Source: Methanobacterium_C sp963845285 (GTDB lineage: Archaea > Methanobacteriota > Methanobacteria > Methanobacteriales > Methanobacteriaceae). From it: 64,000 nucleotides of DNA. Numbering within the stretch: position 1 is the first letter of the stretch; every line of letters starts with the position of its first letter. Below, piece after piece: positions 49,741 through 58,738 of the stretch. The DNA lies in contig CAWJRO010000013.1 of NCBI GenBank assembly GCA_963845285.1, forward strand, positions 1 to 64,000, given 5' to 3'. The notes beneath the pieces are model-generated. The model was not told the origin of the DNA. It was given only the letters and a program-made list of their open reading frames with translations, and made no database searches. Position numbers and translations under genes: made by a program.

Positions 49741-50343
49741 TTGGAAGCAGTTTTATATGCCCTTTCAGGGTTTTTAATGAAGTTATCCGATGACGCCCAC
49801 GATAAACGAAATAACACCATATTTGCGATATTTGCAGGTCTTCTATGTGTTGCATGCATTGCTTACCTTGCAGTAACCAGTGCAGATGCTGCAACCATAT
49901 TCATAGCCATACTGATTGGAAATTTCCTGTCATGGAAGGTTGACAGTATAAATCACATGGTTTCATTCATTATTTTAATGGGAATCCTTATAATTTTGGG
50001 CATACCCACAATAGGGGTTATAACTCTGGCTGTGTGTTCTGCAGCGGCATTTTTAGATGAGATTGGAAATGACAATCCATGGGTTTCAAGACAGGGTAAA
50101 GTGCTTGAATTCTTTTTTGACCACAGATTCACACTTAAAATAGCAGTTTTACTGTTTGCAGTCTTCGGAATATTCCAGACAGTATTTCCGGCTCTTAAAA
50201 TTCCGGGAGTCCAGTATTTCCAGTTTCAAACGTTTATATATTTCCTTTTCTTTGAAATATGCTATGAAATAGCGGGTTTAAAGTTTGATACCATCTATGA
50301 TGGATTTTATCGCATTTTCAGGGTCTTCAGCAAGATAAATTGA
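49741..50343 (+). CDS. conserved polytopic membrane protein
   Basis: A 200-residue membrane protein with about five helices (TIFAIFAGLLCVACIAYLAV, MVSFIILMGILIILGIPTIG and others). The loop FLMKLSDDAHDKRNN and the segment AAAFLDEIGNDNPWVSRQG are distinctive acidic motifs, with several Asp that could bind metal. I recognise it as a conserved archaeal hypothetical, function unknown. It starts at TTG 49741, with GGAGCTGAT upstream. The last 66 bases overlap the convergent pyrF gene. Confidence 0.75.
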   Translation: MEAVLYALSGFLMKLSDDAHDKRNNTIFAIFAGLLCVACIAYLAVTSADAATIFIAILIGNFLSWKVDSINHMVSFIILMGILIILGIPTIGVITLAVCSAAAFLDEIGNDNPWVSRQGKVLEFFFDHRFTLKIAVLLFAVFGIFQTVFPALKIPGVQYFQFQTFIYFLFFEICYEIAGLKFDTIYDGFYRIFRVFSKIN

Positions 50344-50928
50344 TCTTCCAACTATGACTGCATCTGCAAAACGAAGTGTTTTTGTTGCATCTCCGCCTTG
50401 AGCTCCAACTCCAGGAGATATTATGAAGGAATCGTTTCCCACAATGTTTCGGATTTTCTCCAGGCGGTCGAGTTTTGTAGCCGGTGCAACGTAGTTTTTG
50501 ATACCCATTTCCACACCCATGGCTGCAATATCCTCTGAAACTCCTTTAAGAAATCTTGAAGCCCCGGGATGGGACATTTCTGTCAGCAAAAAAACATCTT
50601 TGCCGTGGTTTTCAGCTGATTCAAGGCAGGCCTCCACGCTGTCATTACCAACAAAGCCGTGGACAATTAATGCGTCTGCACCTGCTTTGAAGGTTAAATC
50701 CGCTATTTTACTGTTTGTTTCTGGGATGTCTGCAACCTTAAAATCAGCTATAACGTTGCAGTCAAATTCTTCTTTTATAGAACTAATGGATTCAAGTCCC
50801 TCGGCCAGTGCAAGGGGGTAACCGATTTTTATGGTGTTTATGTAATCTGAAACTTTGCCAGCTATTTTCATTGCACTTTCCATTGTGTTAACATCGAGTG
50901 CAAGTATGATCTTGTTTTTAACTTCCAT
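50278..50928 (-). CDS. pyrF: orotidine 5'-phosphate decarboxylase
   Basis: This is the last enzyme of UMP synthesis, decarboxylating OMP. It is 216 residues, the normal archaeal length. LALDVN opens the barrel, VIADFKVADIPET is the catalytic DxKxxD motif, and LLTEMSHPG, ISPGVGAQGG and VIVGRSIY bind the phosphate. The ATG at 50928 follows a GGAAGT-like site. The 3' end overlaps the convergent membrane-protein gene by 66 bases. Confidence 0.96.
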   Translation of the reverse strand: MEVKNKIILALDVNTMESAMKIAGKVSDYINTIKIGYPLALAEGLESISSIKEEFDCNVIADFKVADIPETNSKIADLTFKAGADALIVHGFVGNDSVEACLESAENHGKDVFLLTEMSHPGASRFLKGVSEDIAAMGVEMGIKNYVAPATKLDRLEKIRNIVGNDSFIISPGVGAQGGDATKTLRFADAVIVGRSIYLAEDPENAIKSIIDGIKL

Positions 50929-51437
50929 GGATTTAGTATGTTGAAGCTGTTTAAATGATTTTTGGGATATTTTAGGATGTTCTATGATATAACTGAACTG
51001 ATTATGTGGGAATGAAATGAATAATTATCTGGAGATAAACGCTGGATACTGGGCTATTTTGAAGCTTGATCTTAAAAATATAAGACTTAAAAGCCTGAAA
51101 TTCAGTGTCTTAAACTATTTTTTATTGGATTAAGGAATAGATTTTCAGATTATATAACTCATTTAAATAAAGAACTTTTTTTGATTCAGGTAGAATAATT
51201 CTAGGTTCTAATGTTAGGTTTAGATTTTGTTCCTGTTTTTCTGCACCAATCTTCTTAATCATTCTAAAAAATTTATTACAGGCTCTTCGGGAAGAAAATA
51301 GCAAACTTTAAATAGACATTTATTCAACTTTACTTTACTTAAAATCAAGTATGTTTTAAATTTTTTAAAAAAAGTGAGATTTGAAAAATAAAATTTAAAT
51401 AAGGTAAAGTTTAACAAAAGTAAAGGAGATTTTAAAA
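50929..51437. other. intergenic region upstream of the metal importer operon
   Basis: A possible 38-codon plus-strand ORF (51017-51133, MNNYLEINAGYWAILKLD) is not convincing. Near 51328-51420 an ACTTTACTT phrase is mirrored by AAGGTAAAGT about 70 bases later, which could be a regulatory inverted repeat ahead of cbiM. I see no cobalamin or NiCo riboswitch. Confidence 0.45.
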
Positions 51438-52127
51438 ATGCACATAGCAGAAGGATTTTTACCGTGGTACTGGTGTATATTCTGGTACGCACTTGCTCTA
51501 CCGGTTATAGCCTACGGTGTAATCCAGATAAAAAAAGTAACAAAAGAACATCCGGACACAAAACCATTGTTGGCAGTTGCAGGAGCATTTATTTTTATTT
51601 TATCATCTTTGAAGATGCCTTCGGTAACTGGAAGCTGTTCTCATCCTACAGGTACTGGTTTAGGTGCTGTACTTTTCGGACCTGCACCTGTAAGTGTTTT
51701 AGCAGCAATAGTGCTAGTTTTCCAGGCACTGCTTCTGGCTCATGGTGGAATAACCACATTAGGAGCCAACGACTTTTCAATGGGTATTGTAGGTCCGTTC
51801 GCAGCATGGCTAATTTGGAAAGGTGCTAGAAAAGCAGGATGGTCCCCTTCACTGGGCATATTCCTGGCAGCAGTTGCAGGTGACTGGTTAACATATGTTA
51901 CAACTGCAGTACAGCTTTCACTGGCATTCCCAATCCCAACAATGGGATCAGCTTTTGTAAAGTTCATAGTTATATACGCCTACACCCAGGTTCCACTTGC
52001 AATAGCAGAAGGCCTTTTAACTGTTGTGATATTCGAGTACATAATGAAACTCAGACCAGATATACTGGTACGCTTAAAAGTCCTGAAACCTGAGGAAGGG
52101 AAAAAAATAGCAGCGGAGGCAGCCTAA
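51438..52127 (+). CDS. cbiM: ECF-type cobalt/nickel importer substrate-binding protein CbiM
   Basis: A 229-residue membrane protein, the metal-capturing S component of the CbiMNQO cobalt (or NikMNQO nickel) importer. The N-terminal MHIAEGFLP supplies the metal ligands (Met1 amine, His2), and GSCSHPTGTGLGAVLFGP and LLLAHGGITTLGAN contain the further His residues; about six membrane helices. AAAGGAG precedes the ATG. It overlaps in reading with cbiN two bases downstream, so the block is an operon. Methanogens need both metals (F430, corrinoids, hydrogenases), so the exact metal cannot be told. Confidence 0.95.
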   Translation: MHIAEGFLPWYWCIFWYALALPVIAYGVIQIKKVTKEHPDTKPLLAVAGAFIFILSSLKMPSVTGSCSHPTGTGLGAVLFGPAPVSVLAAIVLVFQALLLAHGGITTLGANDFSMGIVGPFAAWLIWKGARKAGWSPSLGIFLAAVAGDWLTYVTTAVQLSLAFPIPTMGSAFVKFIVIYAYTQVPLAIAEGLLTVVIFEYIMKLRPDILVRLKVLKPEEGKKIAAEAA

Positions 52128-52128
52128 A

Positions 52129-52467
52129 ATGGTAAATAAAAAAGCCATAGTTCTACTCTGTCTGGTTGCAGTAATTGTAATTTTTCCCCTAGCCCTCTAC
52201 AATGGTAAAGGAGAAGATCAAGGTTACTTCGGTGGATCAGACGATCAGGGTCCAGCATATATTGAGTCAACAGGTTATGTTCCATGGGTACATTCTCTGT
52301 GGACACCACCAAGCGGTGAGATAGAAAGCCTCTTATTTGCTCTTCAGGCAGCCATTGGGGCCATAATCATAGGTTATGTCCTTGGTTACTATCAGTGTCA
52401 GTCCAATATGAGAAAAAGGAAAGAAAAAAATGGTAAAATTCCTCAAAATGAGATGAAATGGGAATGA
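52129..52467 (+). CDS. cbiN: CbiN component of the cobalt/nickel importer
   Basis: A 112-residue protein with two membrane helices (AIVLLCLVAVIVIFPLALY and ALQAAIGAIIIGYVLGYYQC) separated by an outer loop (YFGGSDDQGPAYIES). This is the small CbiN subunit that helps load metal into CbiM. The ATG lies one base after the cbiM stop, with GGAGG inside the cbiM end. Confidence 0.92.
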   Translation: MVNKKAIVLLCLVAVIVIFPLALYNGKGEDQGYFGGSDDQGPAYIESTGYVPWVHSLWTPPSGEIESLLFALQAAIGAIIIGYVLGYYQCQSNMRKRKEKNGKIPQNEMKWE

Positions 52468-52510
52468 TGAACTAAGCGAAATGCTTAATTAAAAAATACA
52501 GGAACTTAAA

Positions 52511-52542
52511 GCAGTTACAACCCCAAATAAGGGGTTAACTGC
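52511..52542 (+). promoter_or_regulatory. strong hairpin between cbiN and cbiQ
   Basis: GCAGTT-AC-AACCCC and GGGGTT-AACTGC can pair as a 12-bp stem with a 2-base bulge and an AAATAA loop. It lies 44 bases after the cbiN stop and 35 before the cbiQ start. No U tract follows, so it is more likely a processing, stability or attenuator site than a terminator. Confidence 0.6.
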
Positions 52543-52576
52543 ACATATTTAAAAACGAAGGTATACTGGTGATATA

Positions 52577-53371
52577 ATGTCTATGTTTGAAACCACACTG
52601 GACGGCTATGCTCATTCAAACGGGCTTAGAAATGTAAACACATACTATAAGGTGTTATTTGCAATTTTAACCATGCTTGTAAGCTTAGTATCTCAATCAC
52701 CCATTGTTCCTATCGTTATATTTGGAACTGTAACAGCTTTAATTATTTTTAAGGCTAAAATTTCTTCCAAATTCTATTTGAAATTTATGGCAGTTCCATT
52801 TATATTCGCACTTATAAACTTCATTTTCATGGCAATATTCTTTGGAGTAGGTGCACCAATACTGAAACTTGGAATATTCAATTTGGCAGTGACTGTAGAT
52901 GGATTCAACCTCGGATTTCTTCTTTTAGCCAGAATAATGGGAGGTTTTTCATGTCTGGCCTTTTTGGCACTTACCACTCCCATGACAGAACTTTTCGCGG
53001 TGTTTGAAGACATCAAGATCCCACAGATCGTTATTGAAATTGCAATGCTCATGTACCGCTACATATTTTTGTTCCTGGATGAGGCCACCACCATGTACCA
53101 TTCACAGGAAACAAAGCTTGGTTACTCCAGCTTCAAAAAATCGTACAAATCCTTAGGGATGCTTGCAAGCAACCTCTTCATAAAAACATGGATGAAAGGG
53201 GAACAGGTGTACATTGCAATGGAATCAAGATGCTATGATGGTTCAATAAGGACAATGGGGGAAACTGGAAGTATAAGAAGTATAGGGGCCCGAAATCTGA
53301 TTTTACTGGTCTTATTTGAAGTTGTTCTCTCGATTGGAACTTTTCTCACAGGTAGTCTCAGTATTTTCTGA
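52577..53371 (+). CDS. cbiQ: CbiQ/EcfT transmembrane coupling protein
   Basis: A 264-residue membrane protein, the T component coupling the ATPase to CbiM. It has five or six helices and the coupling helices with the Ala-Arg-Gly-like motif: MESRCYDGSIR in the C-terminal part and LLLARIMGGFSCLAFLALT in the middle. Plus-strand operon order after cbiM and cbiN. GGTGAT precedes the ATG. Confidence 0.93.
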   Translation: MSMFETTLDGYAHSNGLRNVNTYYKVLFAILTMLVSLVSQSPIVPIVIFGTVTALIIFKAKISSKFYLKFMAVPFIFALINFIFMAIFFGVGAPILKLGIFNLAVTVDGFNLGFLLLARIMGGFSCLAFLALTTPMTELFAVFEDIKIPQIVIEIAMLMYRYIFLFLDEATTMYHSQETKLGYSSFKKSYKSLGMLASNLFIKTWMKGEQVYIAMESRCYDGSIRTMGETGSIRSIGARNLILLVLFEVVLSIGTFLTGSLSIF

Positions 53372-53415
53372 TTTTAAAAGTGATACTTTTTTCTGATTTT
53401 AAAAGTGATACTTTT
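53366..53415 (+). repeat. perfect 2 x 25-bp tandem repeat at the cbiQ stop
   Basis: The unit TTCTGATTTTAAAAGTGATA plus CTTTT occurs twice without mismatch. The first copy overlaps the cbiQ stop codon. Each unit can form a small AAAAG/CTTTT hairpin followed by Ts, so this may act as a double transcription-termination or pausing site. Confidence 0.8.
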
Positions 53416-53542
53416 TGATTCTACTCAAATGATGGATTCAGTAAGTGAGATTCAGCAGTTAAAATGCTAAAAATGGGAAAGAACATCTCAAACTTATTTT
53501 TAAAAGTTATTTTATGTTTATAAGCTGATATGAGGTGATAAA

Positions 53543-54382
53543 ATGAATGTTATTGAAACCAGAGAAATTCTATATGAATATCCTGACGGTACGAAGGCAC
53601 TTGAAAACGTTAACTTCAAAGCAGAAAATGGTAAAATTATTGCACTCCTTGGGCCAAACGGTGCCGGCAAATCCACGTTGTTTCTTCATTTCAATGGTAT
53701 ATTAAAGCCATCTTCAGGGGAAGTCCTGGTTAATGGTAGGCCAATAAGCTATGACAAAAAAGAGTTGATGAAGGTTAGGCAGGAAGTGGGCATAGTATTC
53801 CAGAACCCTGATGACCAGCTATTTGCACCTACAGTGATGGAAGATGTTGCATTTGGCCCGATGAACATAGGGCTTTCCGGAGAAGAGGTGGACGAAAGGG
53901 TTAAAAATGCTTTGAAAAGGGTTGGAATGGGAGGATTTGAGAAAAAACCACCACACCACTTGAGCGGCGGCCAAAAAAAGAGGGTTACAATTGCAGGTAT
54001 TCTTGCAATGAAACCGAAGATAATGGTTCTGGATGAACCAACAAGTGGACTGGATCCCAGAGGCGCATCCCAAATAATGCGTTTACTTTACGAACTCAAT
54101 GAAGAAGGTATGACCATCATCATATCCACCCACGACGTTGACCTTGTTCCACTTTACGCATCCACAGTTTACATAATAAGCCATGGGAACATAATAAAGG
54201 AGGGAAGCCCTCAAACAGTTTTCAGTGATGTTGAAACCATAAGAAATGCGAATTTACGGCTTCCACGCATAGCACACCTTATGGAAATACTTAATAAAGA
54301 AGACCACGTTTCATTCGGCAAACCATATCCTCTTACTATAGGTGAGGCAAGAAGAAAGATACGTGAACAGGTCAAAGACTGA
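53543..54382 (+). CDS. cbiO: cobalt/nickel importer ATPase CbiO (first copy)
   Basis: A 279-residue ABC ATPase. Walker A is LGPNGAGKSTL, Q-loop FQNPDDQLFAP, signature LSGGQKKRV, Walker B IMVLDEPTSGLDP and H-loop STHDVD. The C-terminal 70 residues (FGKPYPLTIGEARRKI) are the CbiO-type extension. TGAGGTGATAAAATG is the start region. It is 172 bases after cbiQ and about 80% identical by eye to the second cbiO at 55645. Confidence 0.95.
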   Translation: MNVIETREILYEYPDGTKALENVNFKAENGKIIALLGPNGAGKSTLFLHFNGILKPSSGEVLVNGRPISYDKKELMKVRQEVGIVFQNPDDQLFAPTVMEDVAFGPMNIGLSGEEVDERVKNALKRVGMGGFEKKPPHHLSGGQKKRVTIAGILAMKPKIMVLDEPTSGLDPRGASQIMRLLYELNEEGMTIIISTHDVDLVPLYASTVYIISHGNIIKEGSPQTVFSDVETIRNANLRLPRIAHLMEILNKEDHVSFGKPYPLTIGEARRKIREQVKD

Positions 54383-54620
54383 ATTTCCAAGATTTTAACA
54401 AAAATAGTAGATACACTCTCTTTTCATTCAATATCCAACAAACATGGTATTTCAGCGCACATTGGTATTACCCAATATATAAATAAAATCTCAAATAGTA
54501 TTACAATAAACCCTTATTTTTTTAAAAATTGAATGGATTAGGGCTCCTACACAGATCTAAGGTATTACTGAATATATAAAAAAAATACAAAATCGTATTA
54601 ACAAATTGGAGTGATAACGT

Positions 54621-55331
54621 ATGGATTTCATATCTTCAAGTTTAACTACATTTCCTCTGCAGATCAGCCTGGTTTTCATGGTTGCTGCATTTATACTCGG
54701 TGCATTACATGCATTAGAGCCAGGACACGGAAAAGCTGTCATGGCTGCATTTGTAATGGGCACTGACGCAACTTTGGAAGATACATTGTTACTTGGGGGT
54801 ACAGTGGTTTTTTCCCACGTAATTGTGGTTGTTCTTCTTGGAATTGTTTCATTGTTCCTTGTTGGATCTTTGAACGTAAAAACAACCCATGATTTGATGA
54901 GTATAGTAGGTGGGGTCATACTTGTTGCAGTTGGTTTGTGGATACTGAAGAAGTACCATAATCCACACCATCATCATGAGCACAGTATCGATAAAAAGAA
55001 GGCTAATACAAAAAGGGGTGTGGTTGCAATTGGATTATCCACAGGCATAATACCCTGTCCTGCAGCACTTGCAGTGTTACTTTTTAGCATTGCAAATGGC
55101 CAGTTTTACAATGGTATCGTTTACGTTCTGGTGTTCAGCGCAGGCCTTGCAATATCAATAACTCTCCTTTCAGTGCTCTTTGTTAAAGGGAAGGACTTTA
55201 TCCAGAACTATGTGAGCAGCAAAACCATAAACAAAATTCCAATTGTAAGCGCCAGTTTGATCATCATTATAGGATTATTAACGCTGCTACAACCCATAAC
55301 AGAATATCTGTTACCATTTTTACATGTATAA
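54621..55331 (+). CDS. NicO-family nickel/cobalt permease
   Basis: A 236-residue membrane protein with six helices. The NicO signature is ALHALEPGHGKAVM, and a His-rich loop (HNPHHHHEHS) precedes the second half with STGIIPCPAALAV. NicO proteins (including RcnA) move Ni2+ or Co2+ across the membrane; direction cannot be told. Its place between two cbiO copies supports a metal role. GGAGTGATAAC lies 3 bases before the ATG. Confidence 0.88.
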   Translation: MDFISSSLTTFPLQISLVFMVAAFILGALHALEPGHGKAVMAAFVMGTDATLEDTLLLGGTVVFSHVIVVVLLGIVSLFLVGSLNVKTTHDLMSIVGGVILVAVGLWILKKYHNPHHHHEHSIDKKKANTKRGVVAIGLSTGIIPCPAALAVLLFSIANGQFYNGIVYVLVFSAGLAISITLLSVLFVKGKDFIQNYVSSKTINKIPIVSASLIIIIGLLTLLQPITEYLLPFLHV

Positions 55332-55644
55332 AGGTCTTGTTGACAGTAAGTAATAATCTGCAGTATGATAATGGAAGATAAAGGGATAAATAAAATTTAA
55401 TTTAAAAAGGATTAAAATAAATCAAACAAGAAAGTATGATGTGTTTTTGAAAGTATTTTAGATGGTTAAGTGTAGTTTAATGGCTTTAAAACTATAAAAA
55501 CATGTTTAAAGTTCTTAATTACTATTTAACCATGATCTTCTGTTTTCTTTGAAAGTATTAATCAACTATTTTATGTAGTAGATCATATCAAAAGTAAATT
55601 ATATCAATTATAATTGAATTTATATAAAATTTATATGTGATATC
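55332..55644. other. intergenic region between the NicO gene and second cbiO
   Basis: About 310 AT-rich bases. The second cbiO promoter should be here (TATA-like TTATATGTGATATC near 55632). No gene is seen. Confidence 0.5.
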
Positions 55645-56481
55645 ATGATCATTGAAACAGATAAAATCGTATATGAGTATCCTGACGGTACTAAAGCCCT
55701 TGAAGATGTTAGTTTTCATGCTGAAGAAGGCAAAATCGTTGCGTTACTGGGTCCAAACGGTGCTGGAAAATCCACACTTTTTTTACACTTCAACGGAATA
55801 TTAGAACCAACCTCTGGAACTGTTAAAATAGATGGGAAGACCATAAGCTACAATAAGAAAGAGTTAATGAAAGTGAGACAGAAAGTGGGGATAGTGTTTC
55901 AGAACCCTGATGACCAGCTCTTTGCACCTACTGTGATGGAAGATGTCGCATTTGGGCCTATGAACATTGGACTTTCTAAAGAGGAAGTGGATTTAAGGGT
56001 TAAAGAATCCCTTGAAAAGGTTGGAATGACGGGATTTGAGAAAAAACCACCTCATCATTTGAGCGGCGGCCAGAAAAAGAGGGTTGCAATTGCAGGCATC
56101 CTTGCAATGAAACCGAAGATAATGGTTCTGGATGAACCCACAAGCGGTCTGGACCCGAAAGGAGCATCTCACATTCTCCAGTTGCTCTACCAGCTCAACA
56201 AGGAAGGTATGACAATTGTCATATCAACCCACGACGTGGATCTGGTACCATTATACGCAGAAAGTGTTTACATAATCAGTAAGGGTAAAATAATTAAGGA
56301 AGGCAGTCCTCAAGAAGTCTTTGGAGATGTTGAAACCGTTCGAAAGGCAGATTTACGGCTTCCACGGATAGCACACCTCATGGAAATACTTCAAAAGGAA
56401 GATAAAGTTTCGTTTGGCAAACCATACCCTTTAACCATAGGGGAAGCAAGAAGAAGAATTTTAAAAGAGATTGAAGATTGA
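55645..56481 (+). CDS. cbiO: cobalt/nickel importer ATPase CbiO (second copy)
   Basis: A 278-residue ABC ATPase almost collinear with the first cbiO: same Walker A (LGPNGAGKSTL), FQNPDDQLFAP, LSGGQKKRVAIAG, LDEPTSGLDP and C-terminal extension. Residues differ mostly on the surface, so it arose by gene duplication and both look functional. A homologous or mixed ATPase dimer is possible; many ECF transporters use two ATPases. Alternatively it serves another transporter. The preceding 300 bases contain its own promoter. Confidence 0.93.
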   Translation: MIIETDKIVYEYPDGTKALEDVSFHAEEGKIVALLGPNGAGKSTLFLHFNGILEPTSGTVKIDGKTISYNKKELMKVRQKVGIVFQNPDDQLFAPTVMEDVAFGPMNIGLSKEEVDLRVKESLEKVGMTGFEKKPPHHLSGGQKKRVAIAGILAMKPKIMVLDEPTSGLDPKGASHILQLLYQLNKEGMTIVISTHDVDLVPLYAESVYIISKGKIIKEGSPQEVFGDVETVRKADLRLPRIAHLMEILQKEDKVSFGKPYPLTIGEARRRILKEIED

Positions 56482-56624
56482 ACATGTTTCAAATTAGATG
56501 GATAAGGTTTTCAATCTAAGTTATTCACTTAGTGGTGCACAATCAATTTATTTATTTTTCTTATTCTTAATTCCAAATCTTTTTTATATTTAAATAAAAT
56601 TTAAGAAATTTAAGAGGTTGAAAA

Positions 56625-57764
56625 ATGACAGAAGCTCTAGTTTCAATATCAAAATGTGACTCTTACGATTTAGAATTGGTTCAAAATGCTGTAAAAAAAT
56701 CAATAGATGCTATTGGAGGCTTATCTTCATTTATAAAACCTGGAGATAAAGTTCTAATTAAACCAAACATGCTTCAGGCCAAAACACCTGAAGAAGCCAT
56801 AACAACTCATCCCGCAGTTATAGAATCTGTAATAAATCTTGTTAAAGATTTAGGGGCTATTCCAATGGTGGGAGACAGTCCTGGTGGGCCTGCAAGGGGT
56901 ATGGAAAGGTTCTGGAAAGTTACGGGAATGTTAGATGTCTGTCAACGTACACAAACTCATTTAGTCAACTTTGAGAAGTCTGGGGTTTATGAAATGGAAA
57001 GGGGAGGTAGAAAATACCACATTGCAAAACCAGTTATTGATTGTGATGTAATTATCAACCTGCCGAAAATCAAAACACACGGCCTCACAACTTTTACATG
57101 TGCTGTTAAAAATATGTACGGAGTTGTTCCAGGTCTCAGAAAATCAGAATATCATAAAATGGCCCCAAAGCCCTCTGATTTTGCTGAGATGGTGGTGGAT
57201 ATATTTGCACTGGCAAAACCCCAGCTCAATATTGTTGATGGGATAATTGGAATGGATGGAACAGGACCTTCTGCAGGAAATCCCAAAGAAATTGGAGTTA
57301 TACTTGCATCTGATGATTCTGTTGCACTGGACTGTTTTATATGCCATTGCCTGGGTAAAGATCCCATGAAGGTGCCTTCAAACAGAATAGCTCAAGAGCA
57401 GGGTCTTGGGGAAGGTGTTGTGGAAAATATTCAGGTTATAGGGGAATTCCCAGTCATAAAAGACTTCAAATGGCCCCTAAATATGGCAGGCACGATGGAA
57501 CTGATCCCTTCATCAATTGCACGGGGCTTGATGAAACTATGGTGGTCAAGACCTTCCATTGATCCGGATATCTGCACTAACTGTAACACGTGTGTTAAAA
57601 GTTGTCCTGTGGATGCATTAGTAAAAAACAGTCCAGTTCCTGAATTTGGTTATGGAGAATGCATAAACTGCCTGTGCTGCATGGAAATGTGCCCTGAAAA
57701 AGCGGTTTTTGAGGAGAAAAGCAGATTATACAGGTTAATTTCAAGGTTTACAAAATCAGATTAA
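56625..57764 (+). CDS. DUF362 protein with C-terminal 2[4Fe-4S] ferredoxin domain
   Basis: A 379-residue cytoplasmic protein. The DUF362 domain fills residues 1-305 (KPGDKVLIKPNMLQAKTPEE, VGDSPGGPARGME, IINLPKIKTHGLTTFTCAVK) and the tail carries two cluster motifs (CTNCNTCVKSCP and CINCLCCMEMCP). Function of the family is unknown; the fusion suggests a redox or cluster-assembly role. AAGAGGTTG precedes the ATG. It is 143 bases after the second cbiO. Confidence 0.88.
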   Translation: MTEALVSISKCDSYDLELVQNAVKKSIDAIGGLSSFIKPGDKVLIKPNMLQAKTPEEAITTHPAVIESVINLVKDLGAIPMVGDSPGGPARGMERFWKVTGMLDVCQRTQTHLVNFEKSGVYEMERGGRKYHIAKPVIDCDVIINLPKIKTHGLTTFTCAVKNMYGVVPGLRKSEYHKMAPKPSDFAEMVVDIFALAKPQLNIVDGIIGMDGTGPSAGNPKEIGVILASDDSVALDCFICHCLGKDPMKVPSNRIAQEQGLGEGVVENIQVIGEFPVIKDFKWPLNMAGTMELIPSSIARGLMKLWWSRPSIDPDICTNCNTCVKSCPVDALVKNSPVPEFGYGECINCLCCMEMCPEKAVFEEKSRLYRLISRFTKSD

Positions 57765-58351
57765 ATTGGTTTAATTTTAGTTCAATGGTTTAAATCAATC
57801 CATTAAATATTTCTTAGCTAAATTTAAATGATTTAAATCAAATCTTAAATATTCTTTAACTAATTTAATTAGTTTAAATCAAATTTTAAATATTTTCACT
57901 AATCTATTGTTTAAATCAGTTTTAAACATTCTTTAACTACTTAAATGGTTAAATTAATTTCTAATCAAATATTTTTTTCTTAATTAAATATCTTATCTTT
58001 CTCTTTTCCCAGTTTAATTAGAAATAAGCATATCTCTTAACAAATAGGCTTAAAAATGTTGATAAGATATGTGTTGTTAAAAGAATGATTATAAAAAAGG
58101 GATTAAGTCATAAAGAAGAAAAAAAGAAAGTTAAGCCCTTATTATTTTGTTATAAAAGAAATCCTAAATCAATTACAACTAATTTCCCTCCAACAATCAA
58201 TGATTTTCAAGATGAAGTTGTCTCATGATTATTTCTTACGGATATAATTTTCATTGTTTTTGAATTTCAAACTCTATTTACCCTTATTTTTTTTGCAAAT
58301 TTTGAGCTATGAGACAGGCTTAAGACTTAAAAAATGGTTTTGAAATTCAAT
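57765..58351. other. AT-rich region with degenerate tandem phrases and MITE-1 copy D
   Basis: From 57770 to 57960 a phrase like TTTAAATCAATTTTAAATAT followed by TCTTTAACTA is repeated about four times with drift, a degenerate tandem array. MITE-1 copy D is at 58214-58321. No gene is seen. Confidence 0.6.
58214..58321 (-). repeat. MITE-1 copy D (108 bp), most diverged
   Basis: It begins GAAGTTGTCTCATGATT and ends CTATGAGACAGGCTT, with the core aligned to copy B. Flanks AAGAT/AAGAC may be a diverged 5-bp target duplication. It lies just before the 3' end of the NIL-ferredoxin gene. Confidence 0.75.
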
Positions 58352-58738
58352 TTATTCTGCAATGTTTATTGCTTTCATTGGACAGGAGTAGGTGCATACT
58401 CCACATCCAAGGCACAACTTATCATCAACTTTAATACTCCAATCTTCCTCAATTGAAATAGCAGTTACAGGACATAACGACACACATGCACCACAGTCTA
58501 TGCATTTTTCGTCGTCCTTTTTTACAACTCTTTTTATTGGGTTGAGATCGATTCCTCCGTTTTCCAGAAATTTTATACCTTCCTCAGCTTCGCTGCCACT
58601 TATTTCAATGAGCATCTTACCCCCTTTGGGTGTTATGTTGGCTTTCAAGATATTAAAGCTTACATCGTAATTTTTAATGAGATCAGAGATCACTGTTTTG
58701 TTTACTATGTTTGGTGAAAAATTTAACCAGGCTTTCAT
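58352..58738 (-). CDS. NIL-domain ferredoxin, partner of the DUF39 sulfurtransferase
   Basis: A 128-residue protein with an N-terminal NIL domain (ISGSEAEEGIKFLENGGIDL) and two 4Fe-4S motifs (CIDCGACVSLCP and CLGCGVCTYSCP). In methanogens this protein (MA1822 type) works with the DUF39 protein (MA1821 type) to make homocysteine from aspartate semialdehyde with sulfide. It starts inside the DUF39 gene's stop (ATGA overlap of 4 bases), so translation is coupled. Confidence 0.93.
   Translation of the reverse strand: MKAWLNFSPNIVNKTVISDLIKNYDVSFNILKANITPKGGKMLIEISGSEAEEGIKFLENGGIDLNPIKRVVKKDDEKCIDCGACVSLCPVTAISIEEDWSIKVDDKLCLGCGVCTYSCPMKAINIAE

Noticed and set aside
50929..51437. Cobalamin or NiCo riboswitch upstream of cbiM
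   Set aside because: I saw none of the conserved boxes; only a loose inverted repeat is present.
57770..57960. Possible CRISPR-like repeats
   Set aside because: The phrases are degenerate, unequal in spacing and very AT-rich; there are no unique spacers and no cas genes.
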